Source of the DNA: Leptolyngbya sp. NIES-3755
Lineage (GTDB): Bacteria; Cyanobacteriota; Cyanobacteriia; Leptolyngbyales; Leptolyngbyaceae
NCBI GenBank assembly: GCA_001548435.1
Contig: AP017311.1
Coordinates: 27,469 to 91,468, forward strand
Direction of reading: 5' to 3'
DNA length: 64,000 nt
Both the position numbers and the translations under genes were made by a program. Shown here piece after piece: positions 17,459 through 26,577 of the stretch (position 1 is its first letter; every line of letters begins with the position of its first letter). The notes beneath the pieces are model-generated. The model did not search any database, was not told where the DNA came from, and worked only from the letters and a program-made list of their open reading frames with translations.

Positions 17459-19072
17459 TCATCGCGGTTTAAGCTGCCACAACTCTCCTTGCGAACTCGC
17501 TTGTAAGCGCGACGCATCATATTTCCGCCACAACGAATCAAGCAAGCACTCAGACGGATTGTACGGAAAATATTGATAGCCCCCAGGCACAATTAGAACT
17601 TGTGGCTCGACAACAAGTTGAACCCAGGTCGATGGCTCGAGCCGATGCAAGAGTGTAAACAGTACGCCGAGCAACCCATCTGTACCAGGAAGGCGATTTG
17701 GAGAGCGATTGATACTCCCGATCAACAGCGGGTGCGGTGCTGCATTAATGATTTGGGCAATTCGGGAATGCTCTGGTTCCCAGTAGTAATTTAGACCTCC
17801 TTTAACTTGTGTGTGAACCGCTCCCGTCACGACAGCAGACAAGAGTAAGCCAAAAATCAGACCGCGCCACAAGTGAGATCGTCGGTTTGTTGCCCTGAGC
17901 TTAATCGCCATCAAGTAGGCAATGGCAAGATGTAGCCCCAAATAACAGGGCATCAGATAGCGATAAGCAGTCGATCGACGTGAACCGGTCAAAACATCGG
18001 GCAGAAAGAGGGCGACAAACGTGACTCCCATCAGAGAGAGGAGAAACCAGCGGGCAGCAGGTGGTGCTTTGATCATCAGGAAATACAAGACATAAGCACT
18101 GATCCAAATCGTGGCGAGTACGACGACTGGAATGGTGAGCCATAGCCTGATCTCAATTTCAGCTTGAGGCAGCTTAGAAAAAGCATGAGGAATTGCCACA
18201 AATGAAAGTCCCAGATTGAACCCATAGTTGCCCCATCGCTCAATTAGTGTCATCGGATAGCTCGACCAGAGATTTGTGGCAATAATCTGCTGTCGCGACT
18301 GCCAGATCACGATTGCCCTGGGCAAAAACGCGATCGCAGCGCAACTGATTGCGAGCAGAAACGCTTTAACAGTTTTGCTCAGCCGGAAAGCTTCCATTTT
18401 CCCCAGATACAGAGCATGGCTAACCAGGACGAAAACGGTCATTGGGAAGGTGTACAGCCCAATTGTGCAACTGAGACCATAAGCGATCCAAGTTTGTCGC
18501 TGCGGACGACGCATCGCTCGCAGCAAGAGCAGCGACGAAAGTAAAATTGTCGCCGTCCAGAGTCTATATTCTCGAACTTCTTGAGCATTGAGAACATGAA
18601 GCGGAGAAACACAAACCAGTACTACTGCCAACCAGGCAGCCAGTGGTAGCGCGAAGAGTTCAAGGCTCAACCAGTAAACGGCAGGCAATGCCAAGAGGCT
18701 CACAAGACTGGAGAAACTCCGAATTGCGGCGATGGAGTCTCCGAAGCGTTCGCTCCATAAGCGCAGCAGAACATAATATAGCGGGGGATGCTGAGCATCC
18801 TTGATCGCTAAACTTTGCAGGGTATCGAGCAACGTTTTATCATTGTGAGTGCTTTGATAAACGTTCAGATCTGAAATCTGCATCAGAGACCCAGTAAACA
18901 CGTTGTCAATCAGTTCGCGTTGGGTGTAGCCGGAAAGTCGCAGCAACGAGAAGAATTCGTCGCCCCAGTAGGGATAATGATCGAGGTTGAAAAAGCGGAA
19001 AAAGATGCCTAGTATGATCAGCATCGCAAAGCCAGTGCGCCTATAAATTGGAAACTTCCAAAGCTGTCGCAT
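17459..19072 (-). CDS. GT39-type membrane glycosyltransferase
   Basis: 537 residues. The protein is very hydrophobic, with about ten or more predicted membrane segments. The first loop has the acidic motif DHYPYWGDEFFS, followed later by QHPPLYYVLLRLW. That pattern is typical of the PMT/ArnT (GT-C, family 39) group, which moves a sugar from a polyprenyl-phosphate donor to an acceptor on the outer face of the membrane. The C-terminal 110 residues form a soluble domain. Donor and acceptor cannot be told. It is not clearly in an operon; the xre at 19361 is divergent. Confidence 0.82.
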   Translation of the reverse strand: MRQLWKFPIYRRTGFAMLIILGIFFRFFNLDHYPYWGDEFFSLLRLSGYTQRELIDNVFTGSLMQISDLNVYQSTHNDKTLLDTLQSLAIKDAQHPPLYYVLLRLWSERFGDSIAAIRSFSSLVSLLALPAVYWLSLELFALPLAAWLAVVLVCVSPLHVLNAQEVREYRLWTATILLSSLLLLRAMRRPQRQTWIAYGLSCTIGLYTFPMTVFVLVSHALYLGKMEAFRLSKTVKAFLLAISCAAIAFLPRAIVIWQSRQQIIATNLWSSYPMTLIERWGNYGFNLGLSFVAIPHAFSKLPQAEIEIRLWLTIPVVVLATIWISAYVLYFLMIKAPPAARWFLLSLMGVTFVALFLPDVLTGSRRSTAYRYLMPCYLGLHLAIAYLMAIKLRATNRRSHLWRGLIFGLLLSAVVTGAVHTQVKGGLNYYWEPEHSRIAQIINAAPHPLLIGSINRSPNRLPGTDGLLGVLFTLLHRLEPSTWVQLVVEPQVLIVPGGYQYFPYNPSECLLDSLWRKYDASRLQASSQGELWQLKPR

Positions 19073-19314
19073 CGTTGAAAGCGTCTATGATGTGAACCCA
19101 AAAGTAGCTGCACCACCCGAACGACTGCGATCTATTAACTCGCGCAAGGGTTCAAGATCTGATAACTGAGCAACGCTGACCGGGATTAGACAAGTTGAAG
19201 GATCAAATCAGCCCGACTGATTTAAGCCAAACGCGACTGATCGATTGAGAATGCAGCCGGTCACTCCAATTTAAGATTTCTGGGTAGTGAAATCAGTAGA
19301 ACCGCCTTCCTAAA

Positions 19315-19333
19315 ATATCCGATTTTGGGATAT
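19315..19333. promoter_or_regulatory. Putative operator of the intact xre
   Basis: ATATCC-GATTTTG-GGATAT, 27 bases before the xre start. It is shared with the broken xre at 12608-12626; the sequence between site and ATG (AGACCCTGTAGCTTGCTCGT) is also conserved in both. Confidence 0.55.
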
Positions 19334-19360
19334 GCTGCTAGACCCTGTAGCTTGCTCGTC

Positions 19361-19615
19361 ATGAGCGGCTCTGTGTATTCCGACCAGTATCAAGCCTTTT
19401 TACAACGACTGAAAGCAGCACGTCGGACTGCTGGGCTAACGCAGCAAGAAGTCGCCACCTGTCTGAATGTCCCACAATCTTACGTCTCGAAATGCGAATC
19501 GGGAGAACGGCGGATCGATGTGATTGAGTTGACGAAGTTTGCCGCGCTTTACCAGCAGTCTTTAGATTATTTTGCGTATGGGCACAACGATGCGACTGAC
19601 TCACCAAAAGAGTGA
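19361..19615 (+). CDS. XRE-family HTH regulator
   Basis: 84 residues from ATG 19361 (MSGSVYSDQYQAFLQRLKAA); a TTG at 19325 is in frame, but it lies inside the putative operator and is unlikely. The HTH is at about residues 22-60: AGLTQQEVATCLNVPQSYVS, then KCESGERRIDVIEL. It is a paralogue of the xre broken by ISKra4 at 11-12.6 kb. It probably represses its own promoter. No toxin partner is adjacent. The gene at 19720 is convergent. Confidence 0.85.
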   Translation: MSGSVYSDQYQAFLQRLKAARRTAGLTQQEVATCLNVPQSYVSKCESGERRIDVIELTKFAALYQQSLDYFAYGHNDATDSPKE

Positions 19616-19719
19616 TTGAACTATTGTTTGTTCCCACATTCTCATTCACTGTCAAGATAAACGGAGTTATGCTTTGATCTGAGTTTGTAGAGTGAGTCGT
19701 GCAGTCACGATCGCACAAC

Positions 19720-20205
19720 TCACAGATCGATAACATCAAACAACTCAGGATGTTCATCGGCATACACTACTTTTCCAGGGACTGCTCGGTGCTGTCCGTT
19801 GACAAAGACGTGTCGCCAATGCTCGTGGTTCTCTTGATAGGCATCGATTCTGGCACGACACTCCGGGTCTACAAACGGCGAGATCGCCTCAAACAGCACA
19901 CGCTCATCTCCAACTTTGTCTGCGCGGTACTCGACCATCTCCACACTGCCATCCGCTTGCTCGACTGCTCCGATTGCCCAACTTGCCAAGGCATCAATCA
20001 GGGTCGCAAAGCCACCAGCAGACGGAAGATCACCGCCTCGGTAGCATTTTTTCGTTATGCCAGTGGTGCGATCGTAGATCAGTCCTGTACCCCATTGCTC
20101 AATCTGGTGCGGCTCGTAAAGTGCGTGAATCGCTGCCAATGCTGCGGTCACTTGAGATGCAGGAATGCGAACGTGATGAAAAGAATACTGCACTAAATAT
20201 CCCAT
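19720..20205 (-). CDS. Unknown protein, last gene of the unknown-gene series
   Basis: 161 residues beginning MGYLVQYSFHHVRIPASQVT, with a GGAG site before the ATG. The pattern is alternating strands and helices with HALYEP, GGFATLIDALASWAIG and ISPFVDPECRARIDAYQ. It carries no signal peptide. The general layout (a short helix-turn, then a domain closing with HWRHVFVNGQHRAVPGKVVY) resembles small cytoplasmic proteins annotated only as hypothetical. It lies 45 bases downstream of the DUF4240 gene on the same strand. Confidence 0.6.
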   Translation of the reverse strand: MGYLVQYSFHHVRIPASQVTAALAAIHALYEPHQIEQWGTGLIYDRTTGITKKCYRGGDLPSAGGFATLIDALASWAIGAVEQADGSVEMVEYRADKVGDERVLFEAISPFVDPECRARIDAYQENHEHWRHVFVNGQHRAVPGKVVYADEHPELFDVIDL

Positions 20206-20250
20206 TGCGGTTTCTCCGGTTTGAGGGTTGACTCAGGTTTCACCAGCAAC

Positions 20251-20802
20251 TTATTCGAGAGTTGGAATACTTTCCGGGTTGACCTCGTTTTGAGTGTTGA
20301 GTTCTCCAATTCCATAGTTTCGTGCGACTCTGGGAAAGCGACCTACCAGTTCTGCCTCAGTCCAGGATTCGCCAACCGGGTGTCTCGGATAAGCAAGATC
20401 GACCATCGGCATCATTTCCCCAGTCAGCGCTTCATACGCCGCACCACTGGCATAAAACAATTCCTCGCATTCCAGGTCGCGTTCGTGTTCGCTCAACTCA
20501 TCGATCACGCTCTCCGGATCAACCAGTGCCTGTTCGTATCGGGCTTTACCCTGCCCGACCAGCCAGCGACAGAAGTATTCAAAACTGTCATCAGAACAGC
20601 CACCGCCGATCAAGTAGGCAACGCCCCATAAGTCCCAGCGGTACGCTAGAGCAAGTTTATCAGCAAAAATCTGCTGAAATTCAACAATCTCCGTTGCGGG
20701 TAATGCTGTGAGGACCTGTTGTAATTGTTGTGCCTGTCGCTCACACGCTGAATCGTTTTGTCGGCTCTGTCCGATCCACTGCCAAAATTGCGCTTCTATC
20801 AT
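20251..20802 (-). CDS. DUF4240 protein
   Basis: 183 residues from ATG 20802 (MIEAQFWQWIGQSRQND), chosen for the GGAGAATC just upstream; an ATG at 20844 is in frame. The motifs AYRWDLWGVAYLIGGGCSDD, SFEYFCRWLVGQGKARYEQA and CEELFYASGAAYEALTG match DUF4240. That family also occurs in immunity-type gene arrays and next to polymorphic toxins. Its molecular role is unknown. Confidence 0.78.
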   Translation of the reverse strand: MIEAQFWQWIGQSRQNDSACERQAQQLQQVLTALPATEIVEFQQIFADKLALAYRWDLWGVAYLIGGGCSDDSFEYFCRWLVGQGKARYEQALVDPESVIDELSEHERDLECEELFYASGAAYEALTGEMMPMVDLAYPRHPVGESWTEAELVGRFPRVARNYGIGELNTQNEVNPESIPTLE

Positions 20803-20942
20803 GATTCTCCGTATCTTACTGTTGGTATTGCTCGGACAGTGCAACCCTGATCGAGAGCATATCGATTGCTGTGAGGACAGACCCTTGTGCCAAAGTTATC
20901 CCTAGTGCTATTCATTTGTACCATCCGACTTGCACAGCTCGA

Positions 20943-21668
20943 TCAGTTTCGCATCTGCGGATAGCAGAACGATTCGATCGGGGACTGGAGGTGGAACAAA
21001 TCCCCCACAAATGCCAGCAGGTAGCTCATTTCTTCTTTCAGTTGTCTGACTTGTTCGGCATCAAGTTGTAATTCGGTAAATTCAGATTCAGTGGGAACTA
21101 CGGCACGATAGCGATCGATATCAATCAGGCGATAAGCGACATCATAATACTGGGCATCGATATCGTCGCGCTGATACCGCATGGGATGACCTGGAGACAG
21201 ACTGGCGGTGTCAACGTCAATCGTTTTGCGCCAACTGCCCAACTGCACGGTCATCTCATAGCTGTACTGGGTGTAGTGATTCTCATCGTTATAGGCATGG
21301 TCATCGCGTTGCTGTTCGTAGCCGACAATCTGAAGCGGCAGCGGTTGCATTGCTAACTGCCACTGCTGGGGGTCTGGGTCTACAGGCAGTCGCTCTCCGA
21401 GTCGGTACTGCGATCTCTGAGTCGTGCGCTCTAAGACAAAGGCGATAAATGGCTGCGTCGATAGCAGACAACGAGCATCTGCTTCGATTTGGGGACGCAA
21501 TGAAGACAGTGCTGCGTTCTGAGCGTCGAGGTAGCCTTGTTCTTCAGCTTGTAGTTCAGAAATCTGTTGCTCGATCTGAGTGTGGAGTGCTTGGAGGGCG
21601 GGGTCAATCTGCTGTGAGTGTTGTTGGCGCAATCGATCGTATGCAATCAGTGCATCGGTTAAGGTCAT
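20943..21668 (-). CDS. Paralogous family A protein
   Basis: 241 residues. A coiled-coil N-terminus (LTDALIAYDRLRQQHSQQID, then LHTQIEQQISELQAEEQGYL) is followed by LRPQIEADARCLLSTQPFIA. The middle part is longer than in other members and acidic. The end is VRQLKEEMSYLLAFVGDLFH...FCYPQ. The ATG overlaps the stop of the TIM-barrel gene (ATGA at 21665-21668), so the two are translationally coupled. Confidence 0.7.
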   Translation of the reverse strand: MTLTDALIAYDRLRQQHSQQIDPALQALHTQIEQQISELQAEEQGYLDAQNAALSSLRPQIEADARCLLSTQPFIAFVLERTTQRSQYRLGERLPVDPDPQQWQLAMQPLPLQIVGYEQQRDDHAYNDENHYTQYSYEMTVQLGSWRKTIDVDTASLSPGHPMRYQRDDIDAQYYDVAYRLIDIDRYRAVVPTESEFTELQLDAEQVRQLKEEMSYLLAFVGDLFHLQSPIESFCYPQMRN

Positions 21669-22474
21669 GGTTGTTCTATTCCCGTGTGAAACAAGGTTGA
21701 AACTGTGTCAAGTTGGTGCTGGATTTGAACGGCTGTCTGATGGTTCATGCGGCTTTCCAGGACGATCGGAACCTCAGCGGGAAATTGAGCAATGTAAGGT
21801 ATCCACCAGGTTGCCTCAGTAATCGAGGTATGCAAGTCGCGCAGTCCATCATTGTCAGAAACGTGGATTTCGAGCAGGCGATCGGCAGCGAGTTCAAAAA
21901 GCTGCAATTTTTGCGCGATCGTCTCTGTCTGCCACAGGTGCAAATGCGCCAGATCAATCACAAGATCGATCATCGGCAAATCCTGCAACAGTTGCTTTAC
22001 TTCGATTGAGTTTTGCAGAAAATACTGCTGAGTCGGATTAAGCCGATCCGGGTACATCGTCTCAACTGCTAGGCGAATCCCACGCTGAGAACACAACCGA
22101 TTCAGATCGGAGAGATGCTGCAAGAAGCGATCGTACACAGCACTCCGATGCTGATCGATTGCAGCGCGACCCGCATGAACCGAATAAGCCGTAATCCGCA
22201 TCTCGGACATCCAATCGATCAAACGTTCGAAGTAATCAACATCAAAATTGTGAGCTAAGTTGAACGGTCGATGTTCCGCCCAGACGATCGTGTGATGAGC
22301 GCGATACTGCATTCCTTCTGATTGATAATGCTGCAAGACTGCAACGGTATCTGCACTGGGTTTCACACCAATCGCAAGTTCAACAGAACGCACCCCAGCT
22401 TCCCATAATCGTTCCAAAGCTTCTTGGGTCGTGATACCCCCAACCGTCGATAGGCTCGTCCAAATTGTTGTCAT
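21665..22474 (-). CDS. TIM-barrel sugar isomerase/epimerase-like protein
   Basis: 269 residues of the xylose isomerase-like TIM-barrel superfamily (AP endonuclease 2 group). Candidate metal ligands lie in order: AVETMYPDR (Glu), VIDLAHLHLW (Asp, His), EIHVSDNDG (His, Asp) and VLESRM (Glu). Members act as sugar isomerases or epimerases, or as DNA endonucleases IV; the endonuclease's fuller set of metal ligands is not evident, so a small-molecule role is likelier. AGGAGT precedes the ATG. It is coupled by four-base overlaps to a family A gene on each side, which is unusual company for a metabolic enzyme. Confidence 0.75.
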   Translation of the reverse strand: MTTIWTSLSTVGGITTQEALERLWEAGVRSVELAIGVKPSADTVAVLQHYQSEGMQYRAHHTIVWAEHRPFNLAHNFDVDYFERLIDWMSEMRITAYSVHAGRAAIDQHRSAVYDRFLQHLSDLNRLCSQRGIRLAVETMYPDRLNPTQQYFLQNSIEVKQLLQDLPMIDLVIDLAHLHLWQTETIAQKLQLFELAADRLLEIHVSDNDGLRDLHTSITEATWWIPYIAQFPAEVPIVLESRMNHQTAVQIQHQLDTVSTLFHTGIEQP

Positions 22475-22934
22475 ACTCCTGCCTCCTGGATCGGATAGTG
22501 AAACTGCACTGACTGCGGCACGAGCGATAACAGTCGGGCAGCACAGCCGACGAGATAGCTCAATTCGGCAATGAGTTGCGGTTTGATTGCCTCCTCGATC
22601 GTCAGAGGTTGCACCAAATCTGTCACCCCACTTTCCACTTCATACGCCAGTTGACTCCGCACATCGTACACGCGCTGCTCGATCGGGGAATAGACGCGCT
22701 GGGTCAAAACCTGAATCGGGCGGGACTGTCCTTGTAGATGAAAGATCAAAGTGTAGCGATGACTGGTATGCGTCCGTTCGTCGTCATAGTCATCGTGATT
22801 GACGCTGCTGGTGTAGTCAGAGACGGCAACCGCAAGCTGAGTTTGCGCGAGTTGCCACTCCGCAGAACGTGGGTTTATTTGTGGCACTGGTGCAGTTTGA
22901 TTCCAGCGCTGAGGCACCGGAAAGAGGGAGCGTG

Positions 22935-23828
22935 TCACCTTCTTGAGAGAATAGATGTCGTGGGATTCAGTTGCTCATTGAGATAAGCACAGCGTTGTGC
23001 CAGCACTTTCGGAATATGCTCCGCTTTCCACCGACCTCCAACAATCTGCAACCGTTGATCAATTTGTTTGACCAACGATTCCACGGCTCCTGACCCAATC
23101 GAACATAGCTCCTCAGCCGCGTAGTAGTCGTAGTTCACAATCCGATGTTGATGCTTCAGCAGATAGTTGCAAAACCGCTCTGCCTCATCGGAGGGACACG
23201 CCGCTAATTGGGCTAGAGCAGCGCTCACATCTCCTTTCCATAACTGAGCTTCTATCTGTTCTCGGTCGATTTCGTCGCTCGATAACTTGAACAAGTTCTC
23301 CTTGAGATGATACCAATCGAGAATCTCAATCCGTTGCTCGCTCAACGCGACGATCTGCTGATGCAAGTTCCAGATGCCGTCGTGTCCATCGCCCAGACAG
23401 ACAACGACCTCTGCCATCGGACGCGCGCTCACTGTTGCGACCAATGCCTCATTGTCCTGAAACCAAGCTCGACTTTCTCCCTTGCCATTGATGCGAACGG
23501 CTTTGTACTGTCGCCAGTCCGGTTCGTCTTGAGTGCCACTGGTTAACTTCACATTGCCGCCATCAATACTGATTTCCAGAATCGGCTCTGGCGCTTCGGG
23601 TTCAAGTTCTTCCCACGGTTGTCGCTGGACTAATCGTTGTTGCGTTTTGGCGCTGACGCGCATTCCTGTATACACCGCGATGTCTCGTTCTGCGCGGGCA
23701 TAGGAAACCGTTGCACTCGCTCTCAAACAGCACGCTTCCAAGTAAGGACTCATTTGGCTTCTCGCAGATACCCCTAATCGTGTCGCTTGTTCACTCGTCA
23801 ATTGCAGTTCTCCTAAGATACTTTTCAA
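22935..23828 (-). CDS. ISKra4 transposase, catalytic frame (copy 2)
   Basis: 297 residues, identical to the copy at 11314, with the same three acidic motifs. Confidence 0.92.
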   Translation of the reverse strand: MKSILGELQLTSEQATRLGVSARSQMSPYLEACCLRASATVSYARAERDIAVYTGMRVSAKTQQRLVQRQPWEELEPEAPEPILEISIDGGNVKLTSGTQDEPDWRQYKAVRINGKGESRAWFQDNEALVATVSARPMAEVVVCLGDGHDGIWNLHQQIVALSEQRIEILDWYHLKENLFKLSSDEIDREQIEAQLWKGDVSAALAQLAACPSDEAERFCNYLLKHQHRIVNYDYYAAEELCSIGSGAVESLVKQIDQRLQIVGGRWKAEHIPKVLAQRCAYLNEQLNPTTSILSRR

Positions 23829-24034
23829 CCGTCGCGGGTAGCCTTCAGTTGTGGCGGTAACTGCTGTGATAAAAAACTCCCTAATCCTGGTGTGACGTGC
23901 TGTTGCACTTGAGTTCGCACCATCGCTTCGATTTCTGCCAAATTCGTTATCTGGCTTTTGTCAGCATCGTTGTACAAGATTTTTGCAATCGCTTGAACAT
24001 GGGCATTCAGCGCTTGTTGGTCTTCAGGAGTCAT
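23825..24034 (-). CDS. ISKra4 transposase, N-terminal frame (copy 2)
   Basis: 69 residues, identical to the copy at 12204. It ends in the same four-base TTGA overlap with the catalytic frame. Confidence 0.85.
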   Translation of the reverse strand: MTPEDQQALNAHVQAIAKILYNDADKSQITNLAEIEAMVRTQVQQHVTPGLGSFLSQQLPPQLKATRDG

Positions 24035-24489
24035 CGCGGGAACCTCTTCAGGAATCGGTTTCCTTTATTCTCATTTTTCTCCTCAGAAGGTGACACGCTC
24101 CCCCGGAAAGAGTTGCACTTCGGCAATAAATTGATCCAGTTCGACCGAACCCATCAGCACACGAGCATCGGTTGCAAGTTGCGATGCCTCTGGCACAGGC
24201 TTGCCTGCTTGCACATCAGACAAAGCTTGAATTTGAGCTGCCACTGAGGATTGTTCTTGTGCTTGCAGTTGCTGTAAAGTGGCTCCGATCGTTGTGCGAA
24301 GTTGTTCAAGCGGAGGAGCGAACTGTTCTTGATGTTGCAGAACGAGCGCATCAAAGGGAGCTAGCAGCGAATGAACAGTCATCAGAATCGACCTCGTGTA
24401 ATTTAGTTCAATAGTACTATAAAGAAATCACTCAAGTTGTTCAAGTCAGAAATGTTCTATCCCGATATCAGGTGCATCTCCAGTTCTGC

Positions 24490-24984
24490 TTACCAGCCTG
24501 CATAATCCGTGAGGTCGAGTTGCACTCCGGTGCTGAGATCTCGAACTTTGATAATGCGACCGAGCGTGTTGTTGCAGAGCTGATATTCCAATTGGGTCTG
24601 TACCCAACGCTCGAATGAATCCCCTTCGGATTGAGCAAACCACTGCGACAGCAAGCCGTACTCCTGCTCGTGCAGCACGGCAAAAATCATCAAGTCTGCA
24701 CAGTCGCTCGATGCGTTCCAGTCTCGTTCAGCCTCAGAAATAGCATCTTTCACGCTCAGGTGATACCCGTCAACCTGGGGACGAATCGTGTAGGTGAACG
24801 CACCCCCAATGGCTCCGCCTCGCTGTGGCATCAATCGTTGTTGCGGGTCAGAAGCGTGAGCAGATTGTCGCTGTGCTTGAGCTTGCCGCCACTGGTCTTC
24901 AATCTGTTGTTGCCACTGGTAACACTCATCGAGGTGAGCGGCACTGAGATGAACGAGAATTTGGTTCGGTCTGAGTTCGATCAT
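24490..24984 (-). CDS. Unknown protein of the unknown-gene series
   Basis: 164 residues from ATG 24984 (MIELRPNQILVHLSAAHLDE), chosen because AGGGG stands seven bases upstream. A Gln-rich helix (YQWQQQIEDQWRQAQAQRQS) is followed by a beta region (GGAFTYTIRPQVDGYHLSVK) and LHEQEYGLLSQWFAQSEGDS. There is no signal peptide. It begins 7 bases after the stop of the gene at 24992. I do not recognise the family. Confidence 0.6.
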   Translation of the reverse strand: MIELRPNQILVHLSAAHLDECYQWQQQIEDQWRQAQAQRQSAHASDPQQRLMPQRGGAIGGAFTYTIRPQVDGYHLSVKDAISEAERDWNASSDCADLMIFAVLHEQEYGLLSQWFAQSEGDSFERWVQTQLEYQLCNNTLGRIIKVRDLSTGVQLDLTDYAGW

Positions 24985-24991
24985 GATCCCC

Positions 24992-25459
24992 TCAAGCTTG
25001 CGAATTGGATTCAGGACGTGGAGGAAGATGCGGATGAATGCAGGTGTTTGTGGGAACAAAGCCAAGCTCGATCGCTTTGGACTCACTCAGAGTTTGGTAG
25101 CAGGAGAAATGACTGCCTGATTGAAGTTTGCACAGTCTACCCGGTTCTCCTGTCAGTTCGCAGGTTTGCAGCGATCGCACTCGTGCATCTTCAATCAAGT
25201 ACTCCACGTCCCAGAGTTTAGGCTGCACATAAAAGCGCAGTTCGCCGAACTTCTGTTTCACCTGTACTGCCATTAACTCTGCTTCAGAATGCTGCTGACA
25301 GTAAGCTTCAATCTGCTCGGACAACTGCCATACGAGGTCGAACCAACCATCGCCACAGCAAAAGCCGTAGCACATCAGGTTTTGCGTCTGGGGCAGATGT
25401 CGTCCTCGATAGAGAGGGTCAAATCGCTCAAACAGTTGGGCAGTATGGTTAGGATTCAT
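24992..25459 (-). CDS. Unknown protein with KFGELRFY motif
   Basis: 155 residues from ATG 25459. Distinctive parts are LMCYGFCCGDGWFDLVWQLS, VQVKQKFGELRFYV and the Cys pairs SLQTCELTGEPGRLCKL. Small proteins combining CGDGWF, KFGxLRFY and a C-terminal CExxGxPG pattern are widespread hypotheticals, often found in clusters of immunity-like genes. The cysteines could bind zinc (inferred). It follows the broken nuclease gene by 25 bases. Confidence 0.6.
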   Translation of the reverse strand: MNPNHTAQLFERFDPLYRGRHLPQTQNLMCYGFCCGDGWFDLVWQLSEQIEAYCQQHSEAELMAVQVKQKFGELRFYVQPKLWDVEYLIEDARVRSLQTCELTGEPGRLCKLQSGSHFSCYQTLSESKAIELGFVPTNTCIHPHLPPRPESNSQA

Positions 25460-25484
25460 CGGTGTTCCAGATTGGCGACTCTGT

Positions 25485-26104
25485 TCAATCGGTCGGTTCA
25501 ACATCGGCATCGCCAGTCTCAACCACTGGGTCACCGGCGGTTAGCATTCCTGCAAGCATCGCCACGACTGGATTGAACGGCTCAAACTGGTAAACCGTTC
25601 GCTTGATCGTGACGCGGTTGCCTTCAAGCTTGAGAAACTGCCACTGAAGTCCGGTCGTTAATGCGCCGTAAATCGGAGCGTCAGAACGATTGAATTGTTC
25701 AGCAGCGACCATCTCGACTAGGCAGTGCGGCAAACAGCAATCGAGATCGCGCTTGACTTCGACAATCAGCGAGATCGGGGGATAACTATCGGTCATTCTT
25801 GGTGAACGGCTCAGGAGGTAGTCGCACTGTCCGACCAATCCTTGCGCGGGCTGCACCTCAAACGGGTAGCCAGAAAAGAGCGTCTTATTCAACTCTAGAG
25901 CAAGCGTGATCATCAGTTGCGCGACCAAGAACTCGGATCTCGTGCGCTCGTTGCTGTGGGGTTCGATCAGCAGACACCCCCAGACCGCTTGCCTTAGCGC
26001 GATCGAGGTAAGGCAAGCGGTCTGGGTTCAACCAGGGGCAGTACGGTTTGATTGATTTGCAGTCCGAACTGCTGCTGAATCAGTTTCAGAAGTGTGGGTT
26101 GCAT
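25485..26104 (-). pseudogene. PD-(D/E)XK nuclease-like gene disrupted by a 48-bp palindrome
   Basis: ATG 26104 starts MQPTLLKLIQQQFGLQINQT...LPLVE, then enters the palindrome at 25979-26026 and stops. Beyond it another frame continues LLIEPHSNERTRSEFLVAQL and the nuclease core QCDYLL...ISLIVEVKRDLDCCLPHCLV (D...ExK), then IYGALTTGLQWQFLKLEGN. The layout matches restriction-endonuclease-like proteins common in cyanobacteria. With its two flanking bases the insert is 50 bases, hence the shift. A truncated product from an internal start would still contain the core. Confidence 0.7.
25979..26026. repeat. 48-bp palindromic insertion element
   Basis: CCCAGACCGCTTGCCTTA (25979-25996), a 12-base loop GCGCGATCGAGG, then the exact 18-base complement (26009-26026). 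It lies inside a coding region and breaks it, so it probably arrived by insertion. Confidence 0.85.
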
Positions 26105-26107
26105 GAG

Positions 26108-26437
26108 TTAACCAAAGTCGGAGAACATCGCACCGGGTTGAAACGAAGGCATCGCGGCGAACGCATCGAGCGGTTGCACAGTAATCGGTGTAATCCTGAG
26201 TTGAGCGATGGAGTCACCATCTACCTGGGTGCGATTGATTCGTTCTAAGAGTTCTGCTGGCGTGAGCGTGTGGATCGTCGCATCTTGTCCGAATGAGCGA
26301 TAGAGAAAATATGCCCACTGCTCTGGATGCTGAAGGATGTGAGTGGCAATTTCCAAAGCGGTCTCTGCTTCAACCAGACGAATGAGATTCGGCGACATCC
26401 CTTCGTCATAGAGGCTAGTGATCAGAAAGAGTGGCAT
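26108..26437 (-). CDS. Small unknown protein of the unknown-gene series
   Basis: 109 residues with an excellent ribosome binding site (GGAGG seven bases before ATG). It starts MPLFLITSLYDEGMSPNLIR and is helical in the middle (AETALEIATHILQHPEQWAY). No known domain is recognised. The opening LITSLYDEGM and the ERINRTQVDGDS segment suggest a compact cytoplasmic domain. Three bases separate its stop from the next start. Confidence 0.65.
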   Translation of the reverse strand: MPLFLITSLYDEGMSPNLIRLVEAETALEIATHILQHPEQWAYFLYRSFGQDATIHTLTPAELLERINRTQVDGDSIAQLRITPITVQPLDAFAAMPSFQPGAMFSDFG

Positions 26438-26577
26438 GGTACCTCCAAAATTCCGTGAATATCATGAGTACATGAAACCTACATCTGTCTCTCATCGATC
26501 GCGCTTATCCCTCCTGTTCGGTGACATTGAGACAGTCGAGTGGGTCTTCCCAACAACCCTCGGTGCGAGCAACGACG

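Larger units (their letters stand above)
22926..24102 (-). mobile_element. ISKra4-family insertion sequence, copy 2
   Basis: 1177 bp, same ends and orientation as copy 1. Perfect 9-bp target duplication CCGGAAAGA at 22917-22925 and 24103-24111. Confidence 0.95.
22471..24382 (-). pseudogene. Paralogous family A gene interrupted by ISKra4
   Basis: The 5' part (24382 to about 24103) starts MTVHSLLAPFDALVLQHQEQ and contains QLATDARVLMGSVELDQFIA. The IS enters after QLFP. The 3' part resumes VPQRWNQTAPVPQINPRSAE and ends LIAELSYLVGCAARLLSL...HYPIQ at 22471. Precise removal of 1177 bp plus one 9-bp duplication restores a single frame of about 240 residues with the full family A layout. It overlaps the TIM-barrel gene by four bases. 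Confidence 0.85.

Noticed and set aside
25981..26026. Rho-independent terminator reading of the 48-bp hairpin
   Set aside because: It is inside a gene, has no T run on either side, and its presence splits a protein, so insertion is the better explanation.
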